The notes beneath the pieces are model-generated. The model worked only from the letters and a program-made list of their open reading frames with translations, was not told the DNA's origin and ran no database searches. A stretch of 64,000 bases of DNA from Oceanibium sediminis (lineage in GTDB: Bacteria; Pseudomonadota; Alphaproteobacteria; Rhodobacterales; Rhodobacteraceae): assembly GCF_003265325.1 (NCBI RefSeq), contig NZ_QGNX01000001.1, positions 372,001 to 436,000 of the forward strand. Direction: 5' to 3'. Every line of letters begins with the position of its first letter. Within the stretch, counting starts at the first letter, position 1. Positions 24,074 through 33,320 of this stretch are shown here, piece by piece. A program made the translations under genes and the position numbers.

Positions 24074-26271
24074 GCCCGCACCCCTTGGCGCACGCGCAAC
24101 GCGTTGAGCGAGACGCAGATGGAAGAGCCCGACATCGCCAGCGCCGCCATCAGCGGCGTCGCGTGGCCGCTCAGCGCGATCGGGATCGCCACGGCGTTGT
24201 AGGCCGCCGCAAGCGCGAAGTTCTCAAGGATGCGCGCCCGGGCCGAGCGGGCGACGCGCAGGATACGCGGCACCACGTCCAGGTCGGGGCGCAGCAGGAT
24301 GATGTCCGCAGCGGTGCGCGCCGCGTCGATGCCGCTGGCCGGGGCGATGGACACATCCGCCTTCGCCAGGGCCGCGGTGTCGTTCAGCCCGTCGCCCAGC
24401 ATCAGCACGCCGTTTCCGGCTGCGGACAGCGCCGCCACCTCGGCCTGTTTCTGCTGCGGGCTCATCCCGCCAGAGGCGACGCCGATGCCAAAACGCGCCG
24501 CCAGCGCCTGCGTCGGCCCGTCCGCATCGCCGGAGATCACGCGAATGTCGCGGACCTGCTTGCGCAGCCCCTCCAGCATCTGCTCCAACCCGCGGCGCGG
24601 GTGGTCGACGAAGCTGAAGCGCACCGGCTGGTGATCGCCCAACCGCAGGAAGGTGGTCGCGCCCCCCGGCGGCGCGGTGTCGCAATCCCCGCCAACCCAG
24701 TCGAGCCGCCCCAGCCGCACGCGTTGGCCTTCGAAACGCGCCTCGACGCCGCTGCCGGGCACCTCGCGCAGGTCGCTGACCTCGGCCGGGGCGATGCCAC
24801 GGGTATGGGCGGCAATCGCAAGCCCCTGCGCCAGTGGGTGCATGCTGCCCGCCCCCAGCCCTGCGGCCAGCGCCAGATCCTCGGGCCGGACATCCCCGGT
24901 CAGCTCGGGCACGCCGGAGGTCAGCGTGCCGGTCTTGTCCAGCAGCACCGTGTCCACCCGCGCCAGCCGTTCGAGCGCGGCACCGTCCTTCAGCAACACG
25001 CCCTGGCGGAACAGCGCCCCGCTGGCGGCCACCATGACGGAGGGCACAGCAAGCCCCAGCGCGCAGGGGCAGGTGATGATCAGCACGGCGGTCGCGATGT
25101 TGATCGCCAGCCGCAAGTCCCCGGTGCCGATGTACCAGCCCACGGCCGCGATGGCCGCCAGCGAATGCACCAACGGCGCGTAGACCTTGGCCGCCCGGTC
25201 CGCCAGCGTGACGTAGCCGTGTTTCGCGGATTCCGCCGCGCGGACAAGCTCGGCGATGCGCGCAAGCTGCGTGTCCTCGCCGGCAGCTGTAACGCGGATG
25301 TCGATCAGCCCGGTCAGGTTGACCTCGCCCGCGCTGACCGGCTCCCCGGTCTTCAGCGGGACGGGGGCGCTTTCCCCGGTCAGGAACGCGCGATCGAGGT
25401 CGCTTTCGCCGCTGACGACCACGCCGTCGGCGGGCACGCGCATGCCCGGGGGGACCCGCAGGATATCGCCCACGGCGACCTCGGCCACGGCGACGCGCTG
25501 CGTCGTCCCGTCCGCGCCCACACGGGTGGCGCGCGGCACGTCCAGCGCCGCCAGCTCCGCCGCGGCAGAGCGCGCGGCGCGGCGGCTGCGGTGGTCCAGC
25601 ACCCGGCCCAGCAGCAGGAAGAAGGTCAGCGAAAGCGCCGCGTCGAAATAGGCGTGCGCGCCCCCCGCCGCCGTTTCGTAAAGCGACATGCCCAGCGCCA
25701 ACAGGATCGCCAGCGAGATCGGCGTGTCCATCACCAGCCGCCGCACCTTCAGCGCGGCCCAGGCGTTGCGGAAGAACGGCTGCGCAGCAAACAGCGCCGT
25801 GGGCAGGGCGATGGCGGCGGAAATCCAGTGCAGGAAGTCCCGCGTGACGCCCTCGGCCCCGGACCAGACCGCGACCGACAGCAGCATTACGTTCATCGCC
25901 GCGAAGCCGGAAATCCCCAGCCGCAGCAGCAGCGCGCGGCCCACCGGGTCCGCCGTGCCCTTGGCCAGCGTGTCCCCGTCCAGCGCCACGCCGGGGTGGC
26001 CGATGGCGGCAAGGCGGTCCAGCAGCCGGTCCTCGGCGGTTTCGCTATCGGCGACTTCGACGCGCACCTGCTTCTGGGTCAGGTTGACCCGCGCGGCGCG
26101 CACCTCCGCAAGATCACCCAGCCCCCGCTCCACGGTGGAGATACAGGCCGCGCAATGCACCGATGGCACGGAAAAATGTAGAACCCTGGTCCGCCCCGCG
26201 ACAGGCGCGGCGGCAGTACCGTCCGGCCTTGGCGCCGGAAGGTCGACACAGGCCGGGCAGGCGACCGTCAT
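24070..26271 (-). CDS. ccoI: Copper-translocating P-type ATPase CcoI (FixI)
   Basis: A 733-residue P1B ATPase that exports copper across the inner membrane for assembly of the cbb3 oxidase. An N-terminal CPAC motif precedes the heavy-metal domain with HCAACI (about 30-95). Then come membrane helices, TGES in the actuator (FLTGESAPVPL), the copper site CPC in TCPCALGLAVPSV, the phosphorylation motif DKTGTLTSG, and GDGLNDTAALAKADVS. The order and length match FixI/CcoI/RdxI. It overlaps both ccoH and ccoS by four bases. FNR-type control of the whole operon is expected from the box before ccoG. Confidence 0.95.
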   Translation of the reverse strand: MTVACPACVDLPAPRPDGTAAAPVAGRTRVLHFSVPSVHCAACISTVERGLGDLAEVRAARVNLTQKQVRVEVADSETAEDRLLDRLAAIGHPGVALDGDTLAKGTADPVGRALLLRLGISGFAAMNVMLLSVAVWSGAEGVTRDFLHWISAAIALPTALFAAQPFFRNAWAALKVRRLVMDTPISLAILLALGMSLYETAAGGAHAYFDAALSLTFFLLLGRVLDHRSRRAARSAAAELAALDVPRATRVGADGTTQRVAVAEVAVGDILRVPPGMRVPADGVVVSGESDLDRAFLTGESAPVPLKTGEPVSAGEVNLTGLIDIRVTAAGEDTQLARIAELVRAAESAKHGYVTLADRAAKVYAPLVHSLAAIAAVGWYIGTGDLRLAINIATAVLIITCPCALGLAVPSVMVAASGALFRQGVLLKDGAALERLARVDTVLLDKTGTLTSGVPELTGDVRPEDLALAAGLGAGSMHPLAQGLAIAAHTRGIAPAEVSDLREVPGSGVEARFEGQRVRLGRLDWVGGDCDTAPPGGATTFLRLGDHQPVRFSFVDHPRRGLEQMLEGLRKQVRDIRVISGDADGPTQALAARFGIGVASGGMSPQQKQAEVAALSAAGNGVLMLGDGLNDTAALAKADVSIAPASGIDAARTAADIILLRPDLDVVPRILRVARSARARILENFALAAAYNAVAIPIALSGHATPLMAALAMSGSSICVSLNALRVRQGVRA

Positions 26272-26753
26272 CCCCTGGCCCCGACCGTCAGGTTCAGGCG
26301 CTGGCGAAAGGCGGTGCCGTCAGCCGCCTCGGCGTCGAGCCAGAGGGTCCAGAGCCCGGCCTCCAGCCGCGCGGGCGCGACGAGCTTGCCGTCCGGGCGC
26401 GCCACGAAGGCCAGTACCTGATCGTCTTGCACATGGGTGGCGCGCCCGACCTTCGCCGAGATCCGCGCCGGAGTCAGGAGCAGGCCGTCACGATCCGTCA
26501 CGCGCAGCAGCACGCGGTCGCCCTCGACGCTGGCGGACACGTCCCAGCCAAGGGCGATCTGCGCCTTGCGATCGGTATCGAACGCCTGGCTGGCGACGTA
26601 GCTGTTCGCCGTCTCAAGCCCCGGGAACGAGCCCAGCGCGGAAAACAGCAGCGTCAGGTTCGCCGCCAGGATCACCCCGAAAGCGCCGACCGTGATGGCC
26701 AGAACCTTCCTGCCGGTCAGCGGACGGGCGGTGGTTTCGCTGTGATCTGTCAT
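26268..26753 (-). CDS. ccoH: FixH/CcoH family protein
   Basis: A 161-residue protein with one N-terminal membrane anchor (VLAITVGAFGVILAANLTLLFSAL) and a periplasmic beta domain. The segment SYVASQAFDTDRKAQIALGWDV is typical of FixH, and GLWTLWLDAEAADGTAFRQRL closes the domain. CcoH is required for stable cbb3 oxidase assembly. It overlaps ccoG and ccoI by four bases each. Confidence 0.9.
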   Translation of the reverse strand: MTDHSETTARPLTGRKVLAITVGAFGVILAANLTLLFSALGSFPGLETANSYVASQAFDTDRKAQIALGWDVSASVEGDRVLLRVTDRDGLLLTPARISAKVGRATHVQDDQVLAFVARPDGKLVAPARLEAGLWTLWLDAEAADGTAFRQRLNLTVGARG

Positions 26754-28165
26754 TCGCCACTCCCGTGGAAGATGGTATCGGAATAGGCCCGCGTGGTCGA
26801 GCCGGGGTCTTCCACCCAGATCCGCGCGTCGGTGCGCGCCGCCTCGGCCGCGGGGCTGCCGGGGCGCGCGTAGAGGTAGACGCGCTGGTTGTAGGTGCTG
26901 TCGGCGGGCACCTCGATGCTCAGCTCGGGCGTGCCCTCAAGCTCGATCCGCAGCACCTCGGGCGAGGTGACGGACAGGTGCAACTCGCGCGGGGCGCCGG
27001 TCTGGTTGCGCAGGCGCACCTCGTAGGTGTTGCGGATGGTGCCGTCGGACATGGTCACGAAGGTGGGGTTGCGCACCGGCGCGACGGACATGGTCAGGTC
27101 GGTGCGGATGAACAGCGCCACCAGCAGGCCGACGCCGACCAGCGTCCAGAGCGCGGTGTAGACGATGGTGCGCGGGCGCACGATGTGCTTCCAGGCCGGG
27201 CGCGGCGGCTCGCCGGCACGTTCACGCCCTTCGTCGGCCAGGGTGCAGTAGTCGATCAGCCCACGCGGCTTGCCGATCTTGGCCATGATGTCGTCACAAG
27301 CGTCGATGCACAGCGCGCAGGTGATGCATTCCAACTGCTGCCCGTCGCGAATATCGATCCCTTGCGGGCAGACGTTCACGCAGGCCATGCAGTCGATGCA
27401 GTCCCCGGTGGTGTTTTCGTGCTTCTTGCCGCGCGGCTCCCCCCGCCAGTCGCGGTAGGCGACGGTCAGCGTGTCCTCGTCCATCATCGCGGCCTGGATG
27501 CGGGGCCAGGGGCACATGTAGATGCAGACCTGCTCACGCAGGAAGCCGCCGAAGATGAAGGTCGTCGCCGTCAGCACCGCGACCGAGCCATAGGCCACGA
27601 AGGGCGCCTGCCCGGTGAAAAGCTGAACCAGCAGCGTCGGCGCATCGGCAAAGTAGAAGACCCAGGCCCCGCCGGTGGCGATGGCGATCAGCATCCAGAC
27701 GGTCCACTTGGTCACACGCAGCCGGGCCTTCTTCGCGCTCCAGGGCGCGTTCCACAGGCGCAGGCGCGCGTTGCGGTCCCCCTCGATCCAGCGCTCGACC
27801 AGGATGAACAGGTCGGTCCAGACGGTCTGCGGGCAGGAATAGCCGCACCACACCCTCCCCAGGGCCGAGGTGAACAGGAACAGGCCCAGCCCGGCCATGA
27901 TCAGCAGACCGGCCACGAAATAGAACTCGTGCGGCCAGATCTCGATCCAGAAGAAGAAGAAGCGCCGGTTCGCCATGTCCACCAGGACGGCTTGGTCGGG
28001 CAGGTTCGGGCCCCGGTCCCAGCGAATCCAGGGCGTCAGGTAATAGATGCCCAGCGTGATTCCCATGATCCACCACTTGAGCGTGCGGAAGTACCCGCTG
28101 ACCCGGCGGGGAAAGACCGGTTCCTGGGCTTCATAGAGTTTCGGGGCGTCGCTGGGCGCACTCAT
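26750..28165 (-). CDS. ccoG: cbb3 oxidase accessory protein CcoG (FixG/RdxA-like)
   Basis: A 471-residue polyferredoxin-like membrane protein. It has about five membrane segments in the first 340 residues, including the LGRVWCGYSCPQTVWTDLF motif. Two 4Fe-4S clusters are bound by CIDCMACVNVCP and CITCALCIDACD. An Ig-like C-terminal domain follows from about residue 365. CcoG proteins are membrane Cu(II) reductases that feed cbb3 oxidase assembly. It is the first gene of ccoGHIS, with a perfect FNR box 68-81 bases upstream of the ATG. Confidence 0.95.
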   Translation of the reverse strand: MSAPSDAPKLYEAQEPVFPRRVSGYFRTLKWWIMGITLGIYYLTPWIRWDRGPNLPDQAVLVDMANRRFFFFWIEIWPHEFYFVAGLLIMAGLGLFLFTSALGRVWCGYSCPQTVWTDLFILVERWIEGDRNARLRLWNAPWSAKKARLRVTKWTVWMLIAIATGGAWVFYFADAPTLLVQLFTGQAPFVAYGSVAVLTATTFIFGGFLREQVCIYMCPWPRIQAAMMDEDTLTVAYRDWRGEPRGKKHENTTGDCIDCMACVNVCPQGIDIRDGQQLECITCALCIDACDDIMAKIGKPRGLIDYCTLADEGRERAGEPPRPAWKHIVRPRTIVYTALWTLVGVGLLVALFIRTDLTMSVAPVRNPTFVTMSDGTIRNTYEVRLRNQTGAPRELHLSVTSPEVLRIELEGTPELSIEVPADSTYNQRVYLYARPGSPAAEAARTDARIWVEDPGSTTRAYSDTIFHGSGE

Positions 28166-28232
28166 GACTGTGCATTCCTTTGCAAGGGGGCCTGTTCACG
28201 GGGCCTTGTGCCGATGGCGCGCCTTGCGCACC

Positions 28233-28246
28233 TTGATGCAGATCAA
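28233..28246 (-). promoter_or_regulatory. FNR/FnrL box upstream of ccoG
   Basis: TTGATGCAGATCAA is a perfect match to the TTGAT-N4-ATCAA FNR consensus. It lies in the ccoP-ccoG gap, 68 bases or more before the ccoG ATG, a suitable place for activation of ccoGHIS by FnrL at low oxygen. Confidence 0.85.
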
Positions 28247-28253
28247 CAGGTTT

Positions 28254-28306
28254 CGCCCCGAAAGGCAAAGCCCTGCCGTGCGGAACACGGCAGAGCTTCG
28301 GGGCGA
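28254..28306 (-). terminator. Nested hairpin downstream of ccoP
   Basis: An outer repeat CGCCCCGAA/TTCGGGGCG encloses an inner CTGCCGTG/CACGGCAG stem. It lies downstream of ccoP and just before the ccoG FNR box. The lack of a T-run makes it an imperfect terminator; it probably limits read-through from ccoNOQP into ccoG. Confidence 0.5.
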
Positions 28307-28378
28307 TCGGCTCAAGATTGTGTGAACAGGCGCCGCCGCCCTTCCCCGCTGGGAGGACCGGGGGTTTCCAGGCGCCGG

Positions 28379-29242
28379 TTACTCCCCGCCGCCAAGCTGG
28401 TGCACATAGGCCGAGACCTGGCGGATCTGCGCCTCGGTCAGGCGATCGACCCAGGGCGGCATCATGCCGGCGCGCGAGTAGGTGATCGTTTCGATCAGCG
28501 TCTCGCGGTCGCCACCGTAAAGCCAGATCGCGTCCGCCAGGTTGGGCGCGCCCAGGTCGATGTTGCCCTCGGCGTTTTCACCGTGGCAGGCGGAACATTC
28601 GTTGACGAAGGTTTCCGCACCGGCGGCGGCCAGCGTCGCGTCGGCATCGTCGTTGGTCAGCGAATAGACGTATTCCGCAACGGCGGTGATTTCCTCGTCG
28701 CTGAGGTAGTTGTCGCCGAAGGCCGGCATCTCGGAGAAGCGGGTGTCGAAATCCGTGTCCGAGCGGATGCCGTGGCTGATCGTCTGGTGGATATTCTCGA
28801 TATCCCCGCCCCAGAGCCACGCGTCATCCAGCAGGTTGGGATAGCCGACAGCCCCGGCCGCGCCCGCGCCGTGACACTGCGCGCAGTAGGTCTTGAAGAT
28901 GGCCGCGCCGCCCGCCGTTGCATAGCGGTTCAGGTCCGCGTCGTCTGCGATCGCGGTCAGTTCCGTTTCGACCAGCTGTTCGTCCAGCGCCGCGTTGGCG
29001 TCGCGGAAGGCGGCGATTTCCTCGGCCACCTCGGCCCGCGTCGAATAGCCCAGGATCCCCGGCGTCGCCCCGTTCACCAGCGGAATCGCCGGGTAGAGTA
29101 TGACGTAGATCACCGAGAAGATGATCGTGCCGTAGAACGTCAGGATCCACCAGCGGGGCATCGGCGTGTCGTATTCGCGGATGCCGTCCCACTCATGGCC
29201 CGTGGTGGGCATTTCTTCGGTCTTGTCCAGTTTGCGTGCCAT
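28379..29242 (-). CDS. ccoP: cbb3 cytochrome c oxidase subunit III (CcoP), dihaem
   Basis: A 287-residue membrane-anchored dihaem cytochrome c. The cytoplasmic N-terminus has the GHEWDGIREYDTPMPRWW signature. One membrane helix spans about 32-55. Two haem c sites follow: CAQCH at 120-124 and CSACH at 216-220, each with a later methionine ligand (EMPAFG, GMMPPW). CcoP passes electrons from soluble cytochrome c to CcoO. It starts one base after ccoQ. Confidence 0.96.
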   Translation of the reverse strand: MARKLDKTEEMPTTGHEWDGIREYDTPMPRWWILTFYGTIIFSVIYVILYPAIPLVNGATPGILGYSTRAEVAEEIAAFRDANAALDEQLVETELTAIADDADLNRYATAGGAAIFKTYCAQCHGAGAAGAVGYPNLLDDAWLWGGDIENIHQTISHGIRSDTDFDTRFSEMPAFGDNYLSDEEITAVAEYVYSLTNDDADATLAAAGAETFVNECSACHGENAEGNIDLGAPNLADAIWLYGGDRETLIETITYSRAGMMPPWVDRLTEAQIRQVSAYVHQLGGGE

Positions 29243-29243
29243 G

Positions 29244-29444
29244 TCAGTGGTCCTTTGCCAGTCTGGCGCGATCTTCCCCGCTTTGCGGCAGGGTGTCGTT
29301 GCGCAGCGGGATGTTGGCGATGTCCTTGTGCAGCGCGCGGCTGCCCGGACGGAAGGCGAACAGCACCACGCCGATGAAGATCAGCGTCAGGACCAGCAGG
29401 GCCCAGCTGTCCGCGAATTCCCGCAGGAGCGTGTAGGTATCCAT
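29244..29444 (-). CDS. ccoQ: cbb3 oxidase subunit CcoQ (FixQ)
   Basis: A 66-residue single-helix membrane protein: MDTYTLLREFADSWALLVLTLIFIGV, then the conserved FAFRPGSRALHKDIANIP segment. CcoQ stabilises the cbb3 complex. It lies between ccoO and ccoP in the standard N-O-Q-P order. Confidence 0.92.
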   Translation of the reverse strand: MDTYTLLREFADSWALLVLTLIFIGVVLFAFRPGSRALHKDIANIPLRNDTLPQSGEDRARLAKDH

Positions 29445-29453
29445 CGTTCCCCC

Positions 29454-30182
29454 TTACCGGCTTTCCACGGGCTCGAAGGTGGAGAAATCCACCAGCGTTC
29501 CCAGCATCTGCAGATAGGCGATCATCGCGTCGAGCTCGGTCAGCTCGGGATTGCCGTCGAAGTTGCGCACGTTCACCTTTTCACCGTAGCGCTCGATCAG
29601 ACCGTCGTAATCGCTGTCCGGGTTGGCCTGGTTGCGGAAGTCCGCTGCGGCGTTCTCCAGCATGTCCTCAGTGTAGGGCACGCCGACGATGCTGTGCGCG
29701 GTCAGCAACTTCTCGATATGTTCGCCCTCGATCCGGGTTTCGCCCAGGTGCGCATAGGACGGCATGATGCTTTCGGGCACCAGGTCCTGCGGCCGCTGGA
29801 AGTGGTCGATGTGCCAGTCGTCCGAGTAGCGCCCGCCGACGCGGGCCAGGTCGGGCCCGGTGCGTTTGCTGCCCCACTGGAACGGATGGTCGTACATCGA
29901 TTCCGCCGCCAGTGAGTAGTGGCCGTAACGCTCCACCTCGTCGCGCATGGGGCGGATCATCTGGGAATGGCAGACGTAGCAGCCCTCGCGGATGTAGATG
30001 TCGCGCCCGGTCAGTTCCAGCGGGGTGTAGGGGCGCACGCCCTCCACTTCCTCGATGGTGTTCTCAAGGTAGAACAGGGGCACGATTTCCACGATGCCGC
30101 CGATTGTGACGACGGCGAAGCTTGCGACCATCAGCAGGGTGGCGTTCTTTTCCAGAACACTGTGTTTGTCGAGGATCGACAT
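29454..30182 (-). CDS. ccoO: cbb3 cytochrome c oxidase subunit II (CcoO), monohaem
   Basis: A 242-residue membrane-anchored cytochrome c. The ATG at 30182 is chosen for the AAGGAGG site eight bases upstream and because homologues start with this short helix-containing N-terminus. The membrane segment is about residues 13-38, the haem site CYVCH at 68-72, and SYAHLG and MIAYLQMLG lie towards the end. It relays electrons from CcoP to CcoN. It is 13 bases after ccoN. Confidence 0.96.
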   Translation of the reverse strand: MSILDKHSVLEKNATLLMVASFAVVTIGGIVEIVPLFYLENTIEEVEGVRPYTPLELTGRDIYIREGCYVCHSQMIRPMRDEVERYGHYSLAAESMYDHPFQWGSKRTGPDLARVGGRYSDDWHIDHFQRPQDLVPESIMPSYAHLGETRIEGEHIEKLLTAHSIVGVPYTEDMLENAAADFRNQANPDSDYDGLIERYGEKVNVRNFDGNPELTELDAMIAYLQMLGTLVDFSTFEPVESR

Positions 30183-30195
30183 GACGCGTCCCTCC

Positions 30196-31794
30196 TTATT
30201 CGGCCGGAACGGCGGCTGCGTCGGAGGCGGGCTCACCCGCCCCCCGCGCCGTCATCCAGAGGTTGTAGACCATGATCAGCGCTCCGACGAGGTACATGAC
30301 CCCACCCAGACCCCGGACCACATACATCGGCAGCTTGGCGTCCACGGTGTCGGCGAAGCTGTTGACCAGGAAGCCCTGGGCGTCGACCTCGCGCCACATC
30401 AGGCCTTCCATGATGCCCGTGACCCACATCGACGCGGCGTAGAGCACGATGCCGATGGTGGCGAGCCAGAAGTGCCAGCTGACAAGACCCAGCGAGTACA
30501 GCGCCTTGCGGTTCCACAGACGCGGCACCAGGAAGTAGAGCGCGCCGAAGGTGATCATGCCGTTCCAGCCAAGGGCGCCGGAATGCACGTGGCCGATCGT
30601 CCAGTCGGTGTAGTGGCTCAGCGAGTTGACGGCCTTGATCGACATCATCGGCCCCTCGAAGGTGGCCATGCCGTAGAAGCCGACGGACACCACCATCATG
30701 CGTAGCACCGGATCGGTGCGCAGCTTGTCCCAGGCCCCCGACAGCGTCATCAGCCCGTTGATCATGCCGCCCCAGCTGGGCATCCACAGCATGATGGAGA
30801 ACACCATCCCCAGCGTCTGCGCCCAGTCGGGCAGCGCGGTGTAGTGCAGGTGGTGCGGACCGGCCCAGATGTAGAGGAAGATTAGCGACCAGAAGTGGAT
30901 GATCGACAGCTTGTAGGAATAGACCGGGCGCTCGGCCTGTTTGGGCACGAAGTAGTACATCATGCCCAGGAACCCTGCGGTCAGGAAGAAGCCCACCGCG
31001 TTGTGCCCGTACCACCACTGCGTCAGCGCATCCTGCACGCCGGCGAAGACCTGAACGGATTTCGACCCGAAGATGCTGACCGGCACGCTCAGGTTGTTGA
31101 CGATATGCAGCATCGCCACGGTAATGATGAAGCTCAGCAGGAACCAGTTCGCCACGTAGATGTGGGGCTCTTTCCGCTTCAGGATCGTGCCGAGGAACAC
31201 CGCCAGGTAAGCGACCCAGACCAGCGTCAGCCAGATGTCCACGTACCACTCAGGCTCGGCGTATTCCTTGGACTGGGTGGCGCCGAGGACGTAGCCGGTG
31301 GCGGCCAGCACGATGAACAGCTGGTAGCCCCAGAACACGAACCAGGCCAGGTTGCCGCCCCACAGCCGCGCCGCGCAGGTGCGCTGCACGATGTAGAAGG
31401 ACGTACAGATCAGCGCGTTGCCCCCGAAGGCGAAGATCACCGCCGAGGTATGCAGCGGGCGCAGCCGCCCGAATGTCGTCCAGGGCAGGTCCAGGTTCAG
31501 TGCCGGAAACGCTAGCTGGAATGCGATATAGGTTCCCGCCAGGAAGCCGACGACCCCCCAGAAGGTGGTCGCGATGACCCCGGCCTTGATCACATCGTCC
31601 ATGTATCCGGTGGGCGTCACCGCCACCGGCTGCGGCTCGCCCACGCCGCGCAGAATCCAGATGAACATCCCCGCACTGATCGCCATGATCAGCAGCGCGT
31701 GCACCTGGTAGGCAAAATCATGGGCGAAGTTCGCGGCTATCGCTGCAAACAGCGTTATCAAGCCGAGCGTAACCAGCTTCAGAATTGCGGTCAT
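30196..31794 (-). CDS. ccoN: cbb3 cytochrome c oxidase catalytic subunit (CcoN)
   Basis: A 532-residue haem-copper oxidase of type C with about 12-14 membrane helices. It contains [20 protein letters not shown] (low-spin haem histidine), [24 protein letters not shown] (CuB histidine and the cross-linked tyrosine region), and [19 protein letters not shown] near the high-spin haem. The ATG at 31794 is preferred over the ATG 15 bases upstream because that upstream ATG is part of the GAGGGA ribosome site. This is the high-affinity terminal oxidase for microaerobic respiration. A perfect FNR box lies about 100 bases upstream. Confidence 0.97.
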   Translation of the reverse strand: MTAILKLVTLGLITLFAAIAANFAHDFAYQVHALLIMAISAGMFIWILRGVGEPQPVAVTPTGYMDDVIKAGVIATTFWGVVGFLAGTYIAFQLAFPALNLDLPWTTFGRLRPLHTSAVIFAFGGNALICTSFYIVQRTCAARLWGGNLAWFVFWGYQLFIVLAATGYVLGATQSKEYAEPEWYVDIWLTLVWVAYLAVFLGTILKRKEPHIYVANWFLLSFIITVAMLHIVNNLSVPVSIFGSKSVQVFAGVQDALTQWWYGHNAVGFFLTAGFLGMMYYFVPKQAERPVYSYKLSIIHFWSLIFLYIWAGPHHLHYTALPDWAQTLGMVFSIMLWMPSWGGMINGLMTLSGAWDKLRTDPVLRMMVVSVGFYGMATFEGPMMSIKAVNSLSHYTDWTIGHVHSGALGWNGMITFGALYFLVPRLWNRKALYSLGLVSWHFWLATIGIVLYAASMWVTGIMEGLMWREVDAQGFLVNSFADTVDAKLPMYVVRGLGGVMYLVGALIMVYNLWMTARGAGEPASDAAAVPAE

Positions 31795-31893
31795 CGTGTT
31801 GTCCCTCATCTACCGCTTCACGCACAACGATTCCGCGCGCGAACGGAGTTTTTCCTTCAGTGTCGCTTTTGGAGGAGCAGCCTGCAACCGGCC

Positions 31894-31907
31894 TTGATGT
31901 GGATCAA
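31894..31907 (-). promoter_or_regulatory. FNR/FnrL box upstream of ccoN
   Basis: TTGATGTGGATCAA matches the FNR consensus perfectly. Its centre is 107 bases from the ccoN ATG, which fits a class II site with a leader of roughly 65 bases. It should place ccoNOQP under FnrL activation. Confidence 0.87.
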
Positions 31908-31990
31908 GTCCCGACCTGCCCGGCCCCGACCGAGGCGCAGCGGTTCCGCGCGCCCCGGGCCTGCCCGGAAAAGTCGGGAAAAGCCCGGCC

Positions 31991-32443
31991 TCAGTAGCCC
32001 CAACTTTCCTGTATGTACATGCTGTGGGGCATCAGGAAGACATGCACCGCCAGCCAGCCCAGCGACAGCGCCTTGGCGGGCAGCACCATCCAGGCGCGCG
32101 CACTTGCCAGGGCGAATCCCAGGACGAACAGCGCCTGGTCGGCGATGATGCGGTTGCTCCAATGCTCTACCCCGTCGAACCAGCGGGTGATCGCCGGCGT
32201 TCCGATCAGCCCGAGCTCCAGGTAGATTTCAAGGAACTCCCAACCGGCCGAGAGCATCAGGCAGATGAGCAGTGGGCTTTGCCGCGCCGGGCCGGGAAAG
32301 CGCATGATCCAGCGCACCAGCAGCACGATTCCCGCCCCCGACAGGAAATGCGTGATGCTCCACAGATCGAAGATCGCGGTGGACTTGTGACCGAAAAGTT
32401 CAACCACCCCGGCCACCGGGGGCTGAATCCGCTTTACTGACAC
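31991..32443 (-). CDS. Uncharacterised small membrane protein (remote DUF2585/VanZ-like resemblance)
   Basis: A 150-residue protein starting at a GTG. Four hydrophobic segments are visible: FLSGAGIVLLVRWIM, PLLICLMLSAGWEFLEIYL, IADQALFVLGFALA and LSLGWLAVHVFLMP. Polar conserved-looking residues lie at segment ends (WSITHFLSG, GWEFLE, EHWSNRIIAD). The HxxxG / WE / N..AD pattern reminds me of DUF2585- and VanZ-like membrane proteins, but this is a weak resemblance. It lies between ccoN and fnrL on the same strand. A role in respiration is only suggested by position. Confidence 0.72.
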   Translation of the reverse strand: MSVKRIQPPVAGVVELFGHKSTAIFDLWSITHFLSGAGIVLLVRWIMRFPGPARQSPLLICLMLSAGWEFLEIYLELGLIGTPAITRWFDGVEHWSNRIIADQALFVLGFALASARAWMVLPAKALSLGWLAVHVFLMPHSMYIQESWGY

Positions 32444-32503
32444 CCTTGGCGCAAGTGACTGTCTTGCACGGGGCGCGCGGCGTCCGCCAGGGCAATGCAG
32501 GTC

Positions 32504-33268
32504 TCAGTAGTCTGCACCGCCGTCGCTGTCGTCGCCCGCCTCATCCAGCAGGCGCGCATAGTCGGGCACGATGACGTGGCGCTTGCCCTCCAGCGAGATC
32601 ACCCCGGACTTGCGCAGCGCGGTGATCTGGCGCGAGACGGTCTCGATCGTCAGGCCAAGGTAGTCCGCCATCGCTTCACGCGTGATGGGCAGGTCGAACC
32701 GCATGGAGAGGGTCTCGCCCGCCTTCGGGTTCAGGATCGTTTCCCGCCGGGCCAGGATGGCCAGAAGGCTGGCGATCTTTTCGCGCGCCGTCTTGCGCCC
32801 GAGCAGCAGCATCCAGTCGCGCGCGGCGTCCAGCTCGTCCAGTGTCATTTCCAGCAGGCGGCGGCTGACCGAGGGGCTGGACTTCAGCAGGTTCTCGAAC
32901 GGGGCGCGCTCGAAACGGCACAGGGTGACCTTGCTGACCGCCGTAACGTCGTAGTTCGCGAATCCGCGCCCGGGGCGGCCCAGGAAGTCAGACGGCAGCA
33001 GCAGACCCACCATCTGGCGGCGGCCATCTTCCATCGTGCGGCTGATCGAGGCGACGCCGGTCACGACGGAGGCGACGAATTGCAGCGGATCGCCGGCCCA
33101 GATGATCGGCTCGCCCGATTCGAAAGTCTTGTACGACTTCATCTTCTCGAGCATGGCCAGCTCTTCGCGCTCGCAATGCGCGCAAACCGCTCGGTGGCGG
33201 ATCGGGCAGCTTTCGCAGCTCGAATTCACATTTGAGTAGGGTCTTGTCACGGGGACAGAGGGGCGCAT
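32504..33268 (-). CDS. fnrL: Oxygen-sensing Crp/Fnr regulator FnrL
   Basis: A 254-residue Crp/Fnr protein. N-terminal cysteines at 18, 21, 29 and 32 (CESCPIRHRAVCAHCE) and an internal cysteine near 117 (TLCRF) provide the ligands for an oxygen-labile 4Fe-4S cluster. The beta-roll contains MEDGRRQMVGLLLPSDFLGRPG, a hallmark of FnrL. The recognition helix is ETVSRQ, giving E..SR specificity for TTGAT half sites. The ATG at 33268 is needed to keep the cysteines; it has no good ribosome site, and GTG codons at residues 7 and 14 are alternatives. It should activate ccoNOQP, ccoGHIS and hemN when oxygen is low. Confidence 0.95.
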   Translation of the reverse strand: MRPSVPVTRPYSNVNSSCESCPIRHRAVCAHCEREELAMLEKMKSYKTFESGEPIIWAGDPLQFVASVVTGVASISRTMEDGRRQMVGLLLPSDFLGRPGRGFANYDVTAVSKVTLCRFERAPFENLLKSSPSVSRRLLEMTLDELDAARDWMLLLGRKTAREKIASLLAILARRETILNPKAGETLSMRFDLPITREAMADYLGLTIETVSRQITALRKSGVISLEGKRHVIVPDYARLLDEAGDDSDGGADY

Positions 33269-33272
33269 GCGC

Positions 33273-33286
33273 TTGATCCAGATCAA
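33273..33286. promoter_or_regulatory. FNR/FnrL box between fnrL and hemN
   Basis: TTGATCCAGATCAA is a perfect FNR box. It begins five bases upstream of the fnrL ATG, where it would block rather than activate fnrL. Its centre is 41.5 bases before the ATG at 33321 of hemN, on the opposite strand, which is the class II activation distance if hemN transcription starts at or near its start codon. Confidence 0.82.
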
Positions 33287-33320
33287 CGAAAATAAGTCAA
33301 AATCCCCTCACCCTAACGCA

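Noticed and set aside
26765-29377. Open frame of 870 codons opposite ccoG and ccoP
   Set aside because: Its translation has no recognisable domain, and the opposite strand encodes well-supported cbb3 oxidase proteins with Fe-S and haem motifs.
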